Positions 24,088 to 34,280 of a DNA stretch of 64,000 nucleotides are shown piece by piece. The stretch lies in the NCBI GenBank assembly GCA_037501455.1, contig CM074856.1:49505001-49569000 (forward strand), given 5' to 3'. A model generated the notes under the pieces. The model did not search any database. It was not told the DNA's origin and saw only the letters and a list, made by a program, of their open reading frames with translations. The first letter of the stretch is position 1. The number at the start of each line of letters is the position of its first letter. This DNA comes from Lantana camara (lineage: Eukaryota > Streptophyta > Magnoliopsida > Lamiales > Verbenaceae). The translations under genes and the position numbers were made by a program.

Positions 24088-24665
24088 TCATTTGTAATCT
24101 TCCTCATCTGAATCTGTGTACACAACTGGGTCAACATAACTACTTTTGGGTTCGTCGGGGAAGTTGGCCATTCGCTTCTTCCGAAAAATGAAATGGAGCA
24201 TTTCCCAATCAGCAAACCCTTCTTCGCAAAACACAGACTCTTGTGAACTTTCCTGCATGCGAATCAGGAAGGTTAAGCCCGTCTCAAAATGTATTACGAC
24301 CCAAAAAAATTGAAACATCCATACAAAATGCAAACCTTGGACTTATGGCCTTTCACATAAACGCCGGACACATGGACTTTGTTTTCCTCGCAGTTGAACC
24401 TAACTCCTGGTATATGGCAAAAGTCACAAAATGTGATGTACCGAACACATGCATGCTTCGTTATCTCTCGGATATGGAAGCAACTTAGTTTTGTACGAAG
24501 TCTTTTTTGAATATCTTTCCCAACAAATGCGCAAGCTTGCAACGCTCGCCTCGTGGTTGTAACGTCGTTGCCTTCGACATAGTTCCACAGGCCGATTAAT
24601 ACCATCCGCTCAAGACAACTTTTGTAAGGAAAGGGAGTAGGTACAGAAATGGAACTGATGTTCAT
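24088..24665 (-). CDS. Small divergent Myb/SANT-like protein (array copy D)
   Basis: Two exons on the minus strand, 24336-24665 and 24088-24252, joined in phase 0 (AAG|GTTTGC, ATGCAG|GAA), giving about 164 residues. Exon 1 carries the helical core with KHACVRYITFCDFCHIPGV and the following NKVHVSGVYVKG. Exon 2 starts ESSQESVFCEEGFADWEMLH, then IFRKKR, and ends in an acidic tail TDSDEEDYK. The layout (K-RY core, PGV segment, a splice just before the F-x-x-x-GF and IF segment) matches copies B and C and the plant Myb/SANT-like DNA-binding family. No stop interrupts it. The usual first Trp is absent, so DNA binding is uncertain. The family function is unknown. Confidence 0.55.
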
Positions 24666-24994
24666 TTTCTCAAACGAACAAGTAAGAATAGGTTCCTTAC
24701 AAATTTTACATACAAATGGGTATGATAAGATTGTGTAAAAGAAGATGATTCACTTTCAATAGCAGTCTTAAATTCATATGGTTGGCCAGTGCACCTAATA
24801 AAGTTGATCACATTAATTAGGTCTTGGACGCAGTAAAGTCGATCATACACAATCAAAATGAACAAGCGTAATCATCATTAACTCATTACATGAGATACAT
24901 TTTTCTTAACCGAGTGCAACGGACAATGAAAATCGTAATGTGAAAGATAACAACGCTTCCAGCAAATACATATTTCTAACATCATTCTAATTTA

Positions 24995-25599
24995 CTAATC
25001 AATATGCAAAGGTATACACTCTGGATCAACTTGATTCTCTTGAGGTTCGTCGGGAAGAAATGTGGTACCACGCCTTCTAAATATATAATGGACAACCTTA
25101 AATTTTGGGAAGCCGAAACGTCGGAATCTTCGTTGGTGTAGTGTTTCCTGATTGATGATAATATACATATGTTAGAATACGATATATAATTATAGGACAT
25201 TACATATTTGTTAAGTTAAAGTCAATATGAGAGTGATACCAATGGTTGGCACACATCCGAATAATATGTCGAGAACAAAAATGAATTAGTTGTGGCATCG
25301 AAATCGGCCCCCGGTTGCTGTATATACTCCCAAAAGGATATATATCGACGCCGTAAAACCATTATTTCATTCGCAATCATGTTAACCCCTACTAATCTTC
25401 CATATTCGGTTGAAATTGAATCCGTAATTTCATTACATAGTTGTAAGAGACAGTCTTGTTGCTCGACAGATTGAGTATACGCACCGTTGTGTAGAAGTTC
25501 CAAAAATCTATCAAATTTTGAGATGGCGTGAGAAGACCGTGATGAACGTTGCACTCGACTCGCAACAACATCGACGGAGTCAAGTCTGAAGCCAACCAT
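24995..25599 (-). CDS. Small divergent Myb/SANT-like protein (array copy C)
   Basis: Exons 25240-25599 (exactly 120 codons) and 24995-25147 join in phase 0 (CCATTG|GTATCA, AATCAG|GAA), giving about 170 residues. Exon 1 has FDRFLELLHNGAY, a central helix, LRRRYISFWEYIQQPGADFD and NSFLF. Exon 2 reads ETLHQRRFRRFGFPKFK, then IFRRRGTTFLPDEPQE. PDEP after the basic IFRR/IFRK stretch is shared with copy D. The frame is open throughout. It lies on the same strand as, and about 330 bp from, copy D, so the two look like tandem duplicates. No recognisable promoter elements were found. Confidence 0.6.
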
Positions 25600-26470
25600 T
25601 GAAATTTATTTCATTCAAGTTTTTTCTTTTTAATCCAACCATTGACGGACTCAAGTGCAGGTTGGGCATATATGTATAAATAAAATTTGATTGAAGAATA
25701 GTATAGAGGCTACTAAGACTCTGAAACATGTTAGTCGTTGGGTCTCTACGGTCTGTCACCTTTACTTGTAATCCATATCAAGCAAAAGATTTGGTTAGGG
25801 GCTCAAGCCATATGAAGTGTGACGGTCAACAATATTCTTCAATGCAGGGTACTTTTCACTTCCTATGTGGTTTCGGGCATATTTTATTCACTTGATGTTG
25901 TTCAAGTGCACATGGGATTCGATATGGTAGCTTTCTAATGAGTATGGCGGACAAGTACTTTGCTGTGTCATGATAGTAATATTTAGAATTTTCAAAGTTA
26001 CAGTGTCGAGTGCACCGGACAAACACACTAATATTTACTAAAATTCAATTGAGCGAACCTAATATTAATTGGGTCAGTTTAAGATAAATGGGGAATAAAA
26101 TAAATGAAATTAATAAGACATTAACTTATTTCATTCGGTTTGTGGTCAAATATGTAGGTACTCCCGTAATTACTAAGTTAAGTTCAGCAATATCATGAGA
26201 AATGAAGTCCCATTTCATTTTGGAGTACATAATCAACTGAATAAAACACAAACACAAGACATAACATTCACATAGAGGAAAGTTCTAACAAGTAGAACAT
26301 TTTATTACATAAAAACACAACGTCGGCAACCAACTACTTATGAGTTCGCATTCGACTTTACATAAACTAGAAACATTAAACACGACACAAACTAAAACTA
26401 CTTCTGCGGCAATGGTAAGCGTAAGCAACAGAACTATGCTTTTATTTTTTCCACAATGCTAGAGCTGGAA
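25600..26470. other. Spacer in the Myb/SANT array
   Basis: No coding exon or repeat terminus was recognised. It presumably holds the 5' region of copy C and the 3' region of copy B. Confidence 0.5.
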
Positions 26471-27099
26471 TTACAGTGCGACGGGCCCAACGTTGCCTGG
26501 TGGTTTGAAAATTTGCGCTAGAGAAGCAAAAGCCGGCTCCCCTCGCCCGTAATAAGCAAAGCAGCGAACGCTACCCTGCACCATTTGTGAAGATTCAGTA
26601 AGCAACCATGCAATCACATTCAGAAACTAAGTTCAACTTTTGCAAGGAAAGGAAAATTTATGGGATGATTTGAAAGATATTCAATGAAAGACATATTATG
26701 CAATATGTGCAAAAGTCTTAAATTTTATTGCAGCTTAACCTGAGCACGCAATCTCTCCCAGTGTTCTCCAGGAACTTGAAGAACACCGGTGCTGACATAG
26801 TAACCAACACCGGAAAGAGTTAAATGATGACTGAAGTTATCGTAACGATTTCGTAGGACTTTCAGTCTCTGCAAGTAAAATCGGAATGAAAGGGATACCC
26901 CAAACATGTCGTTCATCACAATCATGATGGGATCTACCACGCCGACACGAAGGCCACGATCCATACAGAAACCACGTCGAGCTTCTACAGAGAGTAGGTG
27001 TATGTATGTCTCGTCCTGTTCACGTGTCCAGCGTCTGCTATAGAAAGACCTCTCGGGACTAAACCTTATGGCTAGTTCCTCAAAGGTAAACCTCGCCAT
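26471..27099 (-). CDS. Small divergent Myb/SANT-like protein (array copy B)
   Basis: Exons 26740-27099 (exactly 120 codons) and 26471-26575 join in phase 0 (GCTCAG|GTTAAG, GTGCAG|GGT), giving about 154 residues. Exon 1 begins MARFTFEELAIRFSPER, then RRWTREQDETYIHLLSVEAR, whose WTREQDETYIHLL is a good first SANT helix. LQRLKVLRNRYDNFSHHLTL and the VPGEHWERLRAQ segment follow. Exon 2 is GSVRCFAYYGRGEPAFASLA with QIFKPPGN, matching the AYY-x-x-x-EP...L..IF pattern of copy A exon 2. The open frame, good splice sites and conserved splice position argue for a real gene. It probably binds DNA or other proteins through the SANT fold. The target is unknown. Confidence 0.65.
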
Positions 27100-27266
27100 T
27101 GTCTAAGGGGAAGGTTGTATAGTGAGTAAGGTTGGGAGAGGTTTTCTTGTAGAGGAATGTGGGCTTGGCAAGTTTCTGAAAGAAGGCTGCTATTTGTAAT
27201 AGGTGGTTGTACTTGAATGCTTTTGGTGAGTACAGCTACATTGGTTTAGTAATGTATAAAAATTAT

Positions 27267-28235
27267 AAAAATAGTGCATGGTACCTTGTAGGACTCCTTA
27301 GTTCCTCAAACTCGAAAGACATGTCTATTGCCCAAAATATTTTGCATGTACACTAACCTGATGGATCTGTGGACGTACGAGCACATGGGGAAGATGCAGC
27401 CGAGCAAGCGTTTGAAGTGCTTCCAACTTCGGACGACATGTATTTAAAATTCGGCACCTGAGGTGGCAGCCGACGATGAGGTCCAGCAATGCACGATTCT
27501 GCCCCAGAGACACTGCTATCGTCATCGACTGCATTGTAAATTTACGTATTAATACAACAAGAAATGAAATGCAATATGAAACAAATTTATTACACGAAAA
27601 ATAAGAGAAATTACGAACTCATTATGAAAGTCTGAGGGAGAAATGTATCACTTTGAATAGTGACAATTTTGCGGCTTTTCCGAAGCTCATTTTGCAGCCC
27701 TTTTCCAAAAATGACGTCAAGCTCGTAGATTTTAGGTTCGGGTTTGTAGTAATATGCACCACAAAGCTTGTTTGTCTGTCAAATACGGAAAAAAATGAAT
27801 ATCAGAAACATACACAACAATTATAAAAAAATGTTTTACATGTAAAATATAAATAAATTTATAGTTAAGTCTGACCCGACAAACATAATCCCATGCTTCT
27901 CGTGACCCAGTAACATATTTAGTTGTAGGGTCGATCTGCACTCGGTCACATTGCTCAACCAACTCCATGCAACATACCTCTTGTGAAGAAATTGGAAGCG
28001 CTTGAAGCAATAGTAGTAGTAAAAAACAGTATGAAACTTCTTGTTCACATACTCAGTAGCATTAGTGATAGAGACATGGCTGTCCTCCATTAACTTCTCA
28101 CCATTCTCGAACACCTCTGTTTGTAGAGCTTGAATGAAACCTATATCAATTTCTTTGATCCAAGGGTCTGGGTAGAACTTCTCGGCCTGGGTAGAACTTC
28201 TCGGCCTGGTAGTTGAAACGGGTACGGAAAGACAT
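27267..28235 (-). pseudogene. Myb/SANT-like gene with extra C-terminal exons (array copy A), frameshifted
   Basis: Four exons are visible: 27876-28235, 27619-27775, 27358-27528 and about 27285-27324 (or read through to a stop at 27267). Phases are 0, 1 and 1. Exon 1 has MSFRTRFNYQAEKFYP, TEVFENGEKL and CFKRFQFLHKRYVAW. Exon 2 has NKLCGAYYYKPEPKIYELDV with IFGKGL, the same domain end as copy B. Exon 3 is a Ser-rich linker with an acidic start. A 19-bp tandem duplication in exon 1 (about 28164-28201) throws the frame off, and it returns only near 27980, so about 65 codons are read out of frame. This is the longest member and could be the ancestor of the shorter ones. Sequencing or assembly error is the alternative to pseudogenisation. 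Confidence 0.55.
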
Positions 28236-29136
28236 TTTCAAACTTGTTTTAGCTTTTTAGACTAAGGAATTTATCAGGGGGTGAAATGGAAGAAACACCC
28301 TGTGTTCTTCTAAGCACAGAATAGAAATTGGAGTTATATTCCAATCGAAAGCTGAAGCCCTTAATATAGAAAAGTCTAAAATACCAACAAGTACACAAAT
28401 ACTCAATGACATGTCAGACCACAACCAACACTGTTAGTCTTAGAAAATACTTTCGGGTGTATGTCTTAATTGATCTCATGCAGGTGGTAGTTGGACATAA
28501 ATACACATTATACAAACATTGCACTGTCTACTCAGCTAAGCCATATGTTATTTAATTCTAATGGTATGGTGGCATGTCAAACTACTGTTTCACATATAAC
28601 CTACAATTTAGGCCCTGCAAAACGTGGTATTCAATTTTTATGTATACATCAAAACCTTTATAGAATACTGGATTTGTGGGGGGTTAACATAGGAGGATGT
28701 GTAAATGTATTTATGAAACAATAAATATGGCTCTTCTGGGGCAGCTATTCACCATACTTGTCTGAATTTAAATCTTGAAAAAAAAAAATGGTTTCAAATG
28801 AATGTCAGACTGGATTATAGGCAATATATTAGATGGTACCAAAAAAACACACAAACATAAGAATGATACTACAAAAAGTCAAATAAACTTTTAATTTTAG
28901 CAGTTGTACATAAATAATATTCATGATGAAAGAAGGTTTCCATTCTGCGTCACAGTTAGTTTAACGGGAATACAGGAGCTCGACAAAAGTCCCGCCATTG
29001 CTAAATTCCTAGTATATGACATTAACGCACAGGTGGCATTGACAAAATAGAACGCTAACCGCTAAATAATTCAGGAAGAACAGTCAAGATAAAATACAAC
29101 AAATAAGTCACTAAAGAGTTACTATGAAACATACTT
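28236..29136. other. Spacer between copy A and the GRF gene
   Basis: AT-rich. No exon, RNA gene or transposon terminus was recognised. Confidence 0.5.
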
Positions 29137-29601
29137 TCACATGTAACGAGACAAACCGTAGCTCAGCATAACACCAATAGTTAGAATGACAACCATGGCC
29201 AGCAAAATAAGTTGAGAGTGAGGAACATATATGCCACCACGGTGAAGACAATCATTGCGGGGTGGACTAGTGCAGGCCGTATTACCATTGGTTGTAGGAT
29301 TACCGGTGGAGAATGACTCAGTAAATTTGCTAGTTGCACTTTCCTCTCTTGTATTTATGACGCCAGAATCGTTAGGTGCATGCATGCAATTATAAACTGC
29401 TCCAAAAGACTTCGACTCACTCGGGTGTGGAGGCAGCCACAGGAGCCCATGATGAACATCCCACCATTGGAATAAGCCCTCATGGCATTGATTAATCGGG
29501 CAAATATAGTAAAACCTACCGGGATTCATGGTGGAATTTGATCTTCGAACAAGAATCGGTCCATAACCCAACGGGCAATGAGGTGGTTCGCGATCCTGCA
29601 T
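29137..29601 (-). CDS. GRF-type zinc-finger protein with C-terminal membrane segment
   Basis: About 154 residues. The first ATG (29601) lies 5 nt after a good acceptor (TTAACAG), and a GC-rich upstream segment ending GGAC|GTAAGT near 29930 looks like a leader exon. Residues 1-45 contain HCPLGYGPILVRRSNST, NPGRFYYICP and CHEGLFQWWD, the Cys/Asn-Pro-Gly-Arg/Trp pattern of a GRF zinc finger. These fingers bind single-stranded nucleic acid or proteins in other contexts. A Ser/Thr/Asn-rich linker follows. The last 30 residues hold a hydrophobic helix (LILLAMVVILTIGVMLSYGL), so the protein may be tail-anchored. GRF-plus-membrane-helix proteins are common in plant genomes, are poorly understood, and often sit near transposons. 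The first finger ligand pair is atypical. Confidence 0.65.
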   Translation of the reverse strand: MQDREPPHCPLGYGPILVRRSNSTMNPGRFYYICPINQCHEGLFQWWDVHHGLLWLPPHPSESKSFGAVYNCMHAPNDSGVINTREESATSKFTESFSTGNPTTNGNTACTSPPRNDCLHRGGIYVPHSQLILLAMVVILTIGVMLSYGLSRYM

Positions 29602-30299
29602 CCCAACTGTTAACATTGACACAAACAAGATCAAATTAGGGGAATAATTGCCCAAAATCCACACAACATAGCCACCTTAACAATATATTACATCAGGAAA
29701 ACCAAAATGAAATAATCGATGTCAATATTTCTTAAGTAAAATACATTACTTTAGGTCAAATAGATGTTAGAATTACTTTCGATTTTACAGAATATGCGCC
29801 CATGATTTAGCATTGAACTCCATAAAGTACCCACATTATACCTTCCAGATTTCAATTTAGCACAACATAAATTAACAGATATCATCAAACACCCTCTTAA
29901 GGTTAGTAGAAAACACCTACCACTTACGTCCGCGGCAGTGGAGGATGGGAGGCAACTGATTAGCAAGTGCCTTCTTCAAATTGCTTATGCGGGATCTTGA
30001 GCTAGGGATTCCAAAGAGAATGGGGGACATGAATAATGTCCCTCGCGTACAGACCCATTTAATTGCCCTTATGTGTAAGGGTATTTTGGTAATGAATGAA
30101 AAAGGGCTTACAAAAGTGACTGATATCAAACATAATATTAAAAATAGTTGATGTATGAAATGGGCTATCAAACAATAAATTAACTTGCGGATTGGTTGAG
30201 GTAATTGGACTTAAAAAGCCCAAATCGAATTAAACCCTGAAATGCAATCTTATGAATCAAACACTTCCTAGATATTTTACTTTGTAAATTTAATTGCAG
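29602..30299 (-). other. Upstream region of the GRF gene
   Basis: It contains the probable leader exon ending near 29930 and AT-rich sequence to 30299. No other feature is supported. Confidence 0.4.
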
Positions 30300-30669
30300 A
30301 TGATGTATAACATTTACAGCTTCAGTGCAAACCGCTATCTTCTGCGCTTCTATCAGGTATCTTACATTATTAAAATTCTTCAATAGGAATTCTTTTGCAT
30401 TATATGTTTTCATAAGTTGGTGAAATTTTTGTGTATAATATTAGTTGGTATTCATGCTTTTTAAACATTGCATGATAATCCAGAGAAAATGGAGTCCCAT
30501 TTGGTTATATACATTTTGATCAAGGTACATGGAGTATATAAATATATATATATATCACACATAAACGGATTTTTATATTTGAATAACTAATATTACTTTC
30601 TGCAGGGTATAATGGCGTTGCTGGAGGATCATTTTTACCAATATCTCAATCTACTTCATGAAGATATGG

Positions 30670-30700
<31 letters not shown>

Positions 30701-32679
30701 TTGGGGATTGAATACTGATTCATTTATTCAAATTTTATTACCACTCACGACTCAAGTTTACCATTAGAATGATCTGTCTTCTAACAGCAAAAGTGCTTCC
30801 TTATCATCAAGGACTGAGCTACATGGGGGCGGGGGTTGGCATCAGCCCCCTCTAGATTTTGAATTTTATTACTTTTATGTATATTTGGGGATATTGTATT
30901 TTTGCCCCCTGTTTAAATATTTTGTCCCTTCTATTTAATTTTGGTCATCTCATTTTAGATTTTGGTTCCATCCCTACTTGTTATATGAATCTCCTATGTT
31001 ATCGATTTTGTGTTATTTTTTACGCCATTTTTTTTTTCTTCTGAATTTCTTTCATCACTTGGAAGTGAGACATTGTCTCAAAATTATTCTAATCGGATAT
31101 CTCTACCTTGACAATTTCCAGAAAAATTACAGGAAAGTGCCGGGTCTCCGCGATTTACTTGGTTTATTGGAGGTACTTTTATGGAATATTTAGAGTTGTT
31201 ATAGACCATGGATCTTATGCCAAGATACATAGACATTTTTAAAAATATCATTTTGTCACATTGTGTCGTGTTGAACATTCATGTCAAACACTCCCCACGT
31301 AGAAAATTCTAGAAAGATTTGTGTGATCGTGTTGTATCCGTATCGCCGTGTCCTTATCCGTGTATCATAAATCTTACAAGGCATCTTGTCTTCTGTACAG
31401 AGTCGAAATTTCCGCAAGTTTTGTGAGGATGTGGATAGTAACTTCTACCACAACATGATAGGTGGCGTTCTAGGTATGCAAAATTGAGTGTCGTCTCTCT
31501 TTCTTTCATTTGCTTTGCTCTATTCAGTTTAATAAACCTGTAGCATTGACTATGTTTCCAGGGATACTTGAAAATTGAAATCCATGCATGCTGGTTTATA
31601 TTATTGTGCTGTAGTTAGAAAATAAACCCATTTGGGATTTTGCAAAGTATAGTTAAGTGTACGTATTCAGTCACATATATTCTTTTCAAAATGTTTATAA
31701 TCCTGTTCTAAAAGCCTGTACCATAGTAGGACATTTGTTTCTGAACTTTTTTCCCTATGTAGTATGTTTTATGATTCTTGTAGTGTAGTAAAGTTTTGAT
31801 TCATTCATCATGGTTAGTCGATTTTGACATCCTCATTATTGTGTTAACTTGTTTAGGTTTTCAAACCGCAATGGAAGTATATATAATTAAGAGCAAATTA
31901 CATTTTTGGTCCCATAGTAATATAACGGTTTCCATCCAAAAATTGACGGTTGGGACTAAAATTGTCATAAATTACGGGATCAAAATTGTTAAATTCTGAA
32001 AGAATGGGACCAAAATTGCAAATTGTCCAATCCTATGGGACCAAAAATATAATTTGCTCATATAATTAATGACCTTTCAACGACTTATGGGAAAGTTCCG
32101 AAACCTATTCTTTCTACGGTTTGTTTCTCAACTTGTTATTTCAAACCGGTAGCTACTGAATAGTATCTTTAAAAAGTGTTAGATATGGTTGGTTGGACAT
32201 TTTTGTTTGATTTAAGTTTACCTAATTTGGCGTGTGTTAGTTGATATTAACTCATTTTTGCTTGAATCATTTAATCTTCAGTCCGCATTCAACCCGCTAC
32301 TATTAACCTCTACTAGCGTTGATTAATCTCTGTTATATATCGAGGAGAAAGTGTGCGATTAAGTGAGATAGTTGAAATTACTAGGTAAATATAATATAAT
32401 ATATTTAACACAATATTAACTACAATTTCATTGAAGCATTTTCCACAATCTCAAGTATAAAAAAAAAAATTGTCCATGGTTAACTACACTTAATCTGAGA
32501 TAATAATCTCAATATTTGGTTTTGCTAATTATGAATTACTATTTGTCGGTCCGTGGCTAGATTTGGTCGAACTCTCGAAAAGTATATTGAATTCTAATAA
32601 GGGTTGGGTGGTCGAGAAGGACGAGTTTGGAAGACCAGTCATCAGCATTCCTGGTATGACCCTCTCCGGGCTTGGTTAG
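30300..32679 (+). CDS. Possible small five-exon gene, weakly eIF3k-like
   Basis: Five candidate exons with AG/GT borders keep one frame: 30300-30356, 30606-30668, 31122-31172, 31401-31473 and 32561-32679, with a TAG at 32677, about 120 residues. In order they read YSFSANRYLLRFYQ, MALLEDHFYQYLNLLHEDM, KNYRKVPGLRDLLGLLE, SRNFRKFCEDVDSN and NKGWVVEKDEFGRPVISIP. The order and spacing recall the PCI protein eIF3k (a Tyr-Ser/LLR-x-YQ helix, the F-R-x-F-x-E/D-D helix and a GW-VEK near the C-terminus), but each match is short. It could be a shortened, decayed duplicate or a chance chain of splice-compatible segments. No upstream exon was found. A Mutator-like MITE lies in the last intron. Confidence 0.33.
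31220..31375 (+). repeat. Dispersed CGTATCCGTGT-type repeat, copy 1
   Basis: Pattern: TTTAAAAATATCATTTTG, then GTGTCGTGTTG, AGAAAATTCTAGA and finally GTATCCGTATCGCCGTGTCC. The same order of blocks is found at 33040-33190 (same strand) and 63500-63650 (opposite strand). The transposon class is unknown. Confidence 0.6.
31891..32059. mobile_element. Mutator-like MITE, 169 bp, 10-bp target duplication
   Basis: Terminal inverted repeats of 27 bp (left starts GAGCAAATTACATTTTTGG) match with one mismatch. The flanks ATATAATTAA at 31881-31890 and 32060-32069 are identical, a target duplication of a length typical for Mutator-like elements. There is no coding capacity. The body is rich in TTGGTCCCA/GGGACCAAA, a motif common in plant MITEs. 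Confidence 0.88.
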
Positions 32680-32733
32680 CAGCAAAACAATTTTGTTGGA
32701 GTCTTGTGACACACGAGTTACACGCAATTAACT

Positions 32734-32802
32734 TTTTTTTTTTTTTTTTTTTTAAAAATTTAACACACACCTCCAAATGACCAGAGGGATTCGAACCTAT
32801 AT
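32734..32802 (-). mobile_element. 5'-truncated SINE-like insertion
   Basis: Read on the minus strand, a Pol III B-box-like GGTTCGAATCCC is followed by about 45 bp and a poly-A tail. The flanks GCAATTAACT (32724-32733 and 32803-32812) are identical, a 10-bp target duplication. The A box is missing, so the insert is truncated at its 5' end. This fits a tRNA-derived SINE. Confidence 0.6.
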
Positions 32803-33039
32803 GCAATTAACTTGTTTAATGTTTATCAAATTATTTTTACTTGTTATCTTTTACTTGAGTAATATCAAATAATTTAATTTCAAACAATGTCAGTAAATAA
32901 AGAAGGTTTTGCTATTAAACTATTTGGTGCATTTTTGTTCTTCCATACGTGTTATTTGTATTTAGATACCAAATCTGTTGCTCCAGATAAACCTAAATGA
33001 TTTTAGTGCGCAACTAAATTAGTAACTCTAATGTACCGA

Positions 33040-33190
33040 CACTTTCAAAAATATTATTTTCCCTTGTCATGTCGTGTCGGACACGGATGTTTGATACCAT
33101 ATCCGACAATTCTCATATGGAAAATTCAACAAAAAATTCGTATCGCAGTATCGTATCGTGTCTGTATCATCATATCGTATCCGTGGTACA
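33040..33190 (+). repeat. Dispersed CGTATCCGTGT-type repeat, copy 2
   Basis: Blocks TTTCAAAAATATTATTTT, GTCGTGTCGGACACGG, GGAAAATTCAACA and CGTATCGTGTCTG run in the same order as at 31220-31375. Confidence 0.55.
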
Positions 33191-33302
33191 TAGATTGACA
33201 CAAACAAGTCACTAATGATGCTTTACTAAAATTCCAACACCAGTACACCAGTGAATTAGTTAGGTTTCTATTACCTCATTTTGTGCATGTGCCAAAGTCA
33301 CC

Positions 33303-34280
33303 TAACTGTATAACCATGCCTATATAATAATAGTTAAGGCATTCAAATACCTACCACAGTTATTTAAGATCAAAAGTTCAAAACATATGATCTAAATTTC
33401 AATATCAAAATTAAGATGATGATGTATTTTACATCCCCATGAACATAAATACTGCTAGCGTGGAGGAGAATCAAACCTTTTGCAACCTTCTTCAAATTTG
33501 GAGTAGCTGCCCCATGATAGCTCTACCATATTCAACAGACAAATAATCATTGTTGGATATTTGTTAAATTGTTTATTTCAAAAAATATATATATTTCAAA
33601 TTATTCACATCTATTAAATATTTTCTATCTACACATACTTTCAACTCAATCCCCACGATGATTCTTTTTCAGTATATATACTTCATGACCAAACATTATC
33701 TTTTAACGTTGGACACACTAAAAACACACCCCGTCTAACTTTGCAACTATGCCATATAACACAATAATTAAAGATATTTAAATACTCATCGTAGTTATTT
33801 AACACATTAAAATGCTTTAAATTCATATATACCTCAAGAATCAACCAATTATGGAGAGAATCAACCTTTTTATTACATTCTTTAAGATACATGATAGCTC
33901 AGCAATCATATTTAAGATACAAATAATTATTGTTTAGTATTTTTCAAATTGTTCACATTTATTAAATATTTTCTACACGTACTTATTTTTAACCCAATCC
34001 CCTCATGGACCCTTTTTCAGCGTACTTCAAGACCAAACATTTGTCTCTCATCGTCGGACGCACCAAAAAGACACTCAACTTTGCAACTATACCCTATAAC
34101 ACAATAGTTAAAACATTAAAATACTCACCGAAATTATTTAAAATGAAAATATATGTTTTAAATTCCAATCTCAAGAATCAACGTGTTGTTGGCCTTTACA
34201 TCCCAAATTACATACTCGTATGGAGGAAAATAAACCCTTTTGGTACATTCTTAAAAATTTAGAGAAGTTGGTCCCATTTT
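33303..34280 (+). repeat. Degenerate tandem repeat, three units of about 340-430 bp
   Basis: Unit starts are about 33303, 33736 and 34076, each with AACTTTGCAACTATGCC or a variant, then ACACAATA-TTAA, TACTCA-CGTAGTTATTTAA and a late TCACAT-TATTAAATATTTTCTA block before CAATCCCC and CTTTTTCAG. The third unit is partial. Each unit also contains a GAGAATCAAACCTTTT-like segment, which in unit 1 (minus strand) looks like a tRNA-like promoter pair, so a SINE origin is possible. No coding. Confidence 0.65.

Noticed and set aside
27325..27534. Minus-strand frame starting MQSMTIAVSLG
   Set aside because: The alternative frame of the same segment joins the neighbouring exons of Myb/SANT copy A in phase, so this frame is a shadow.
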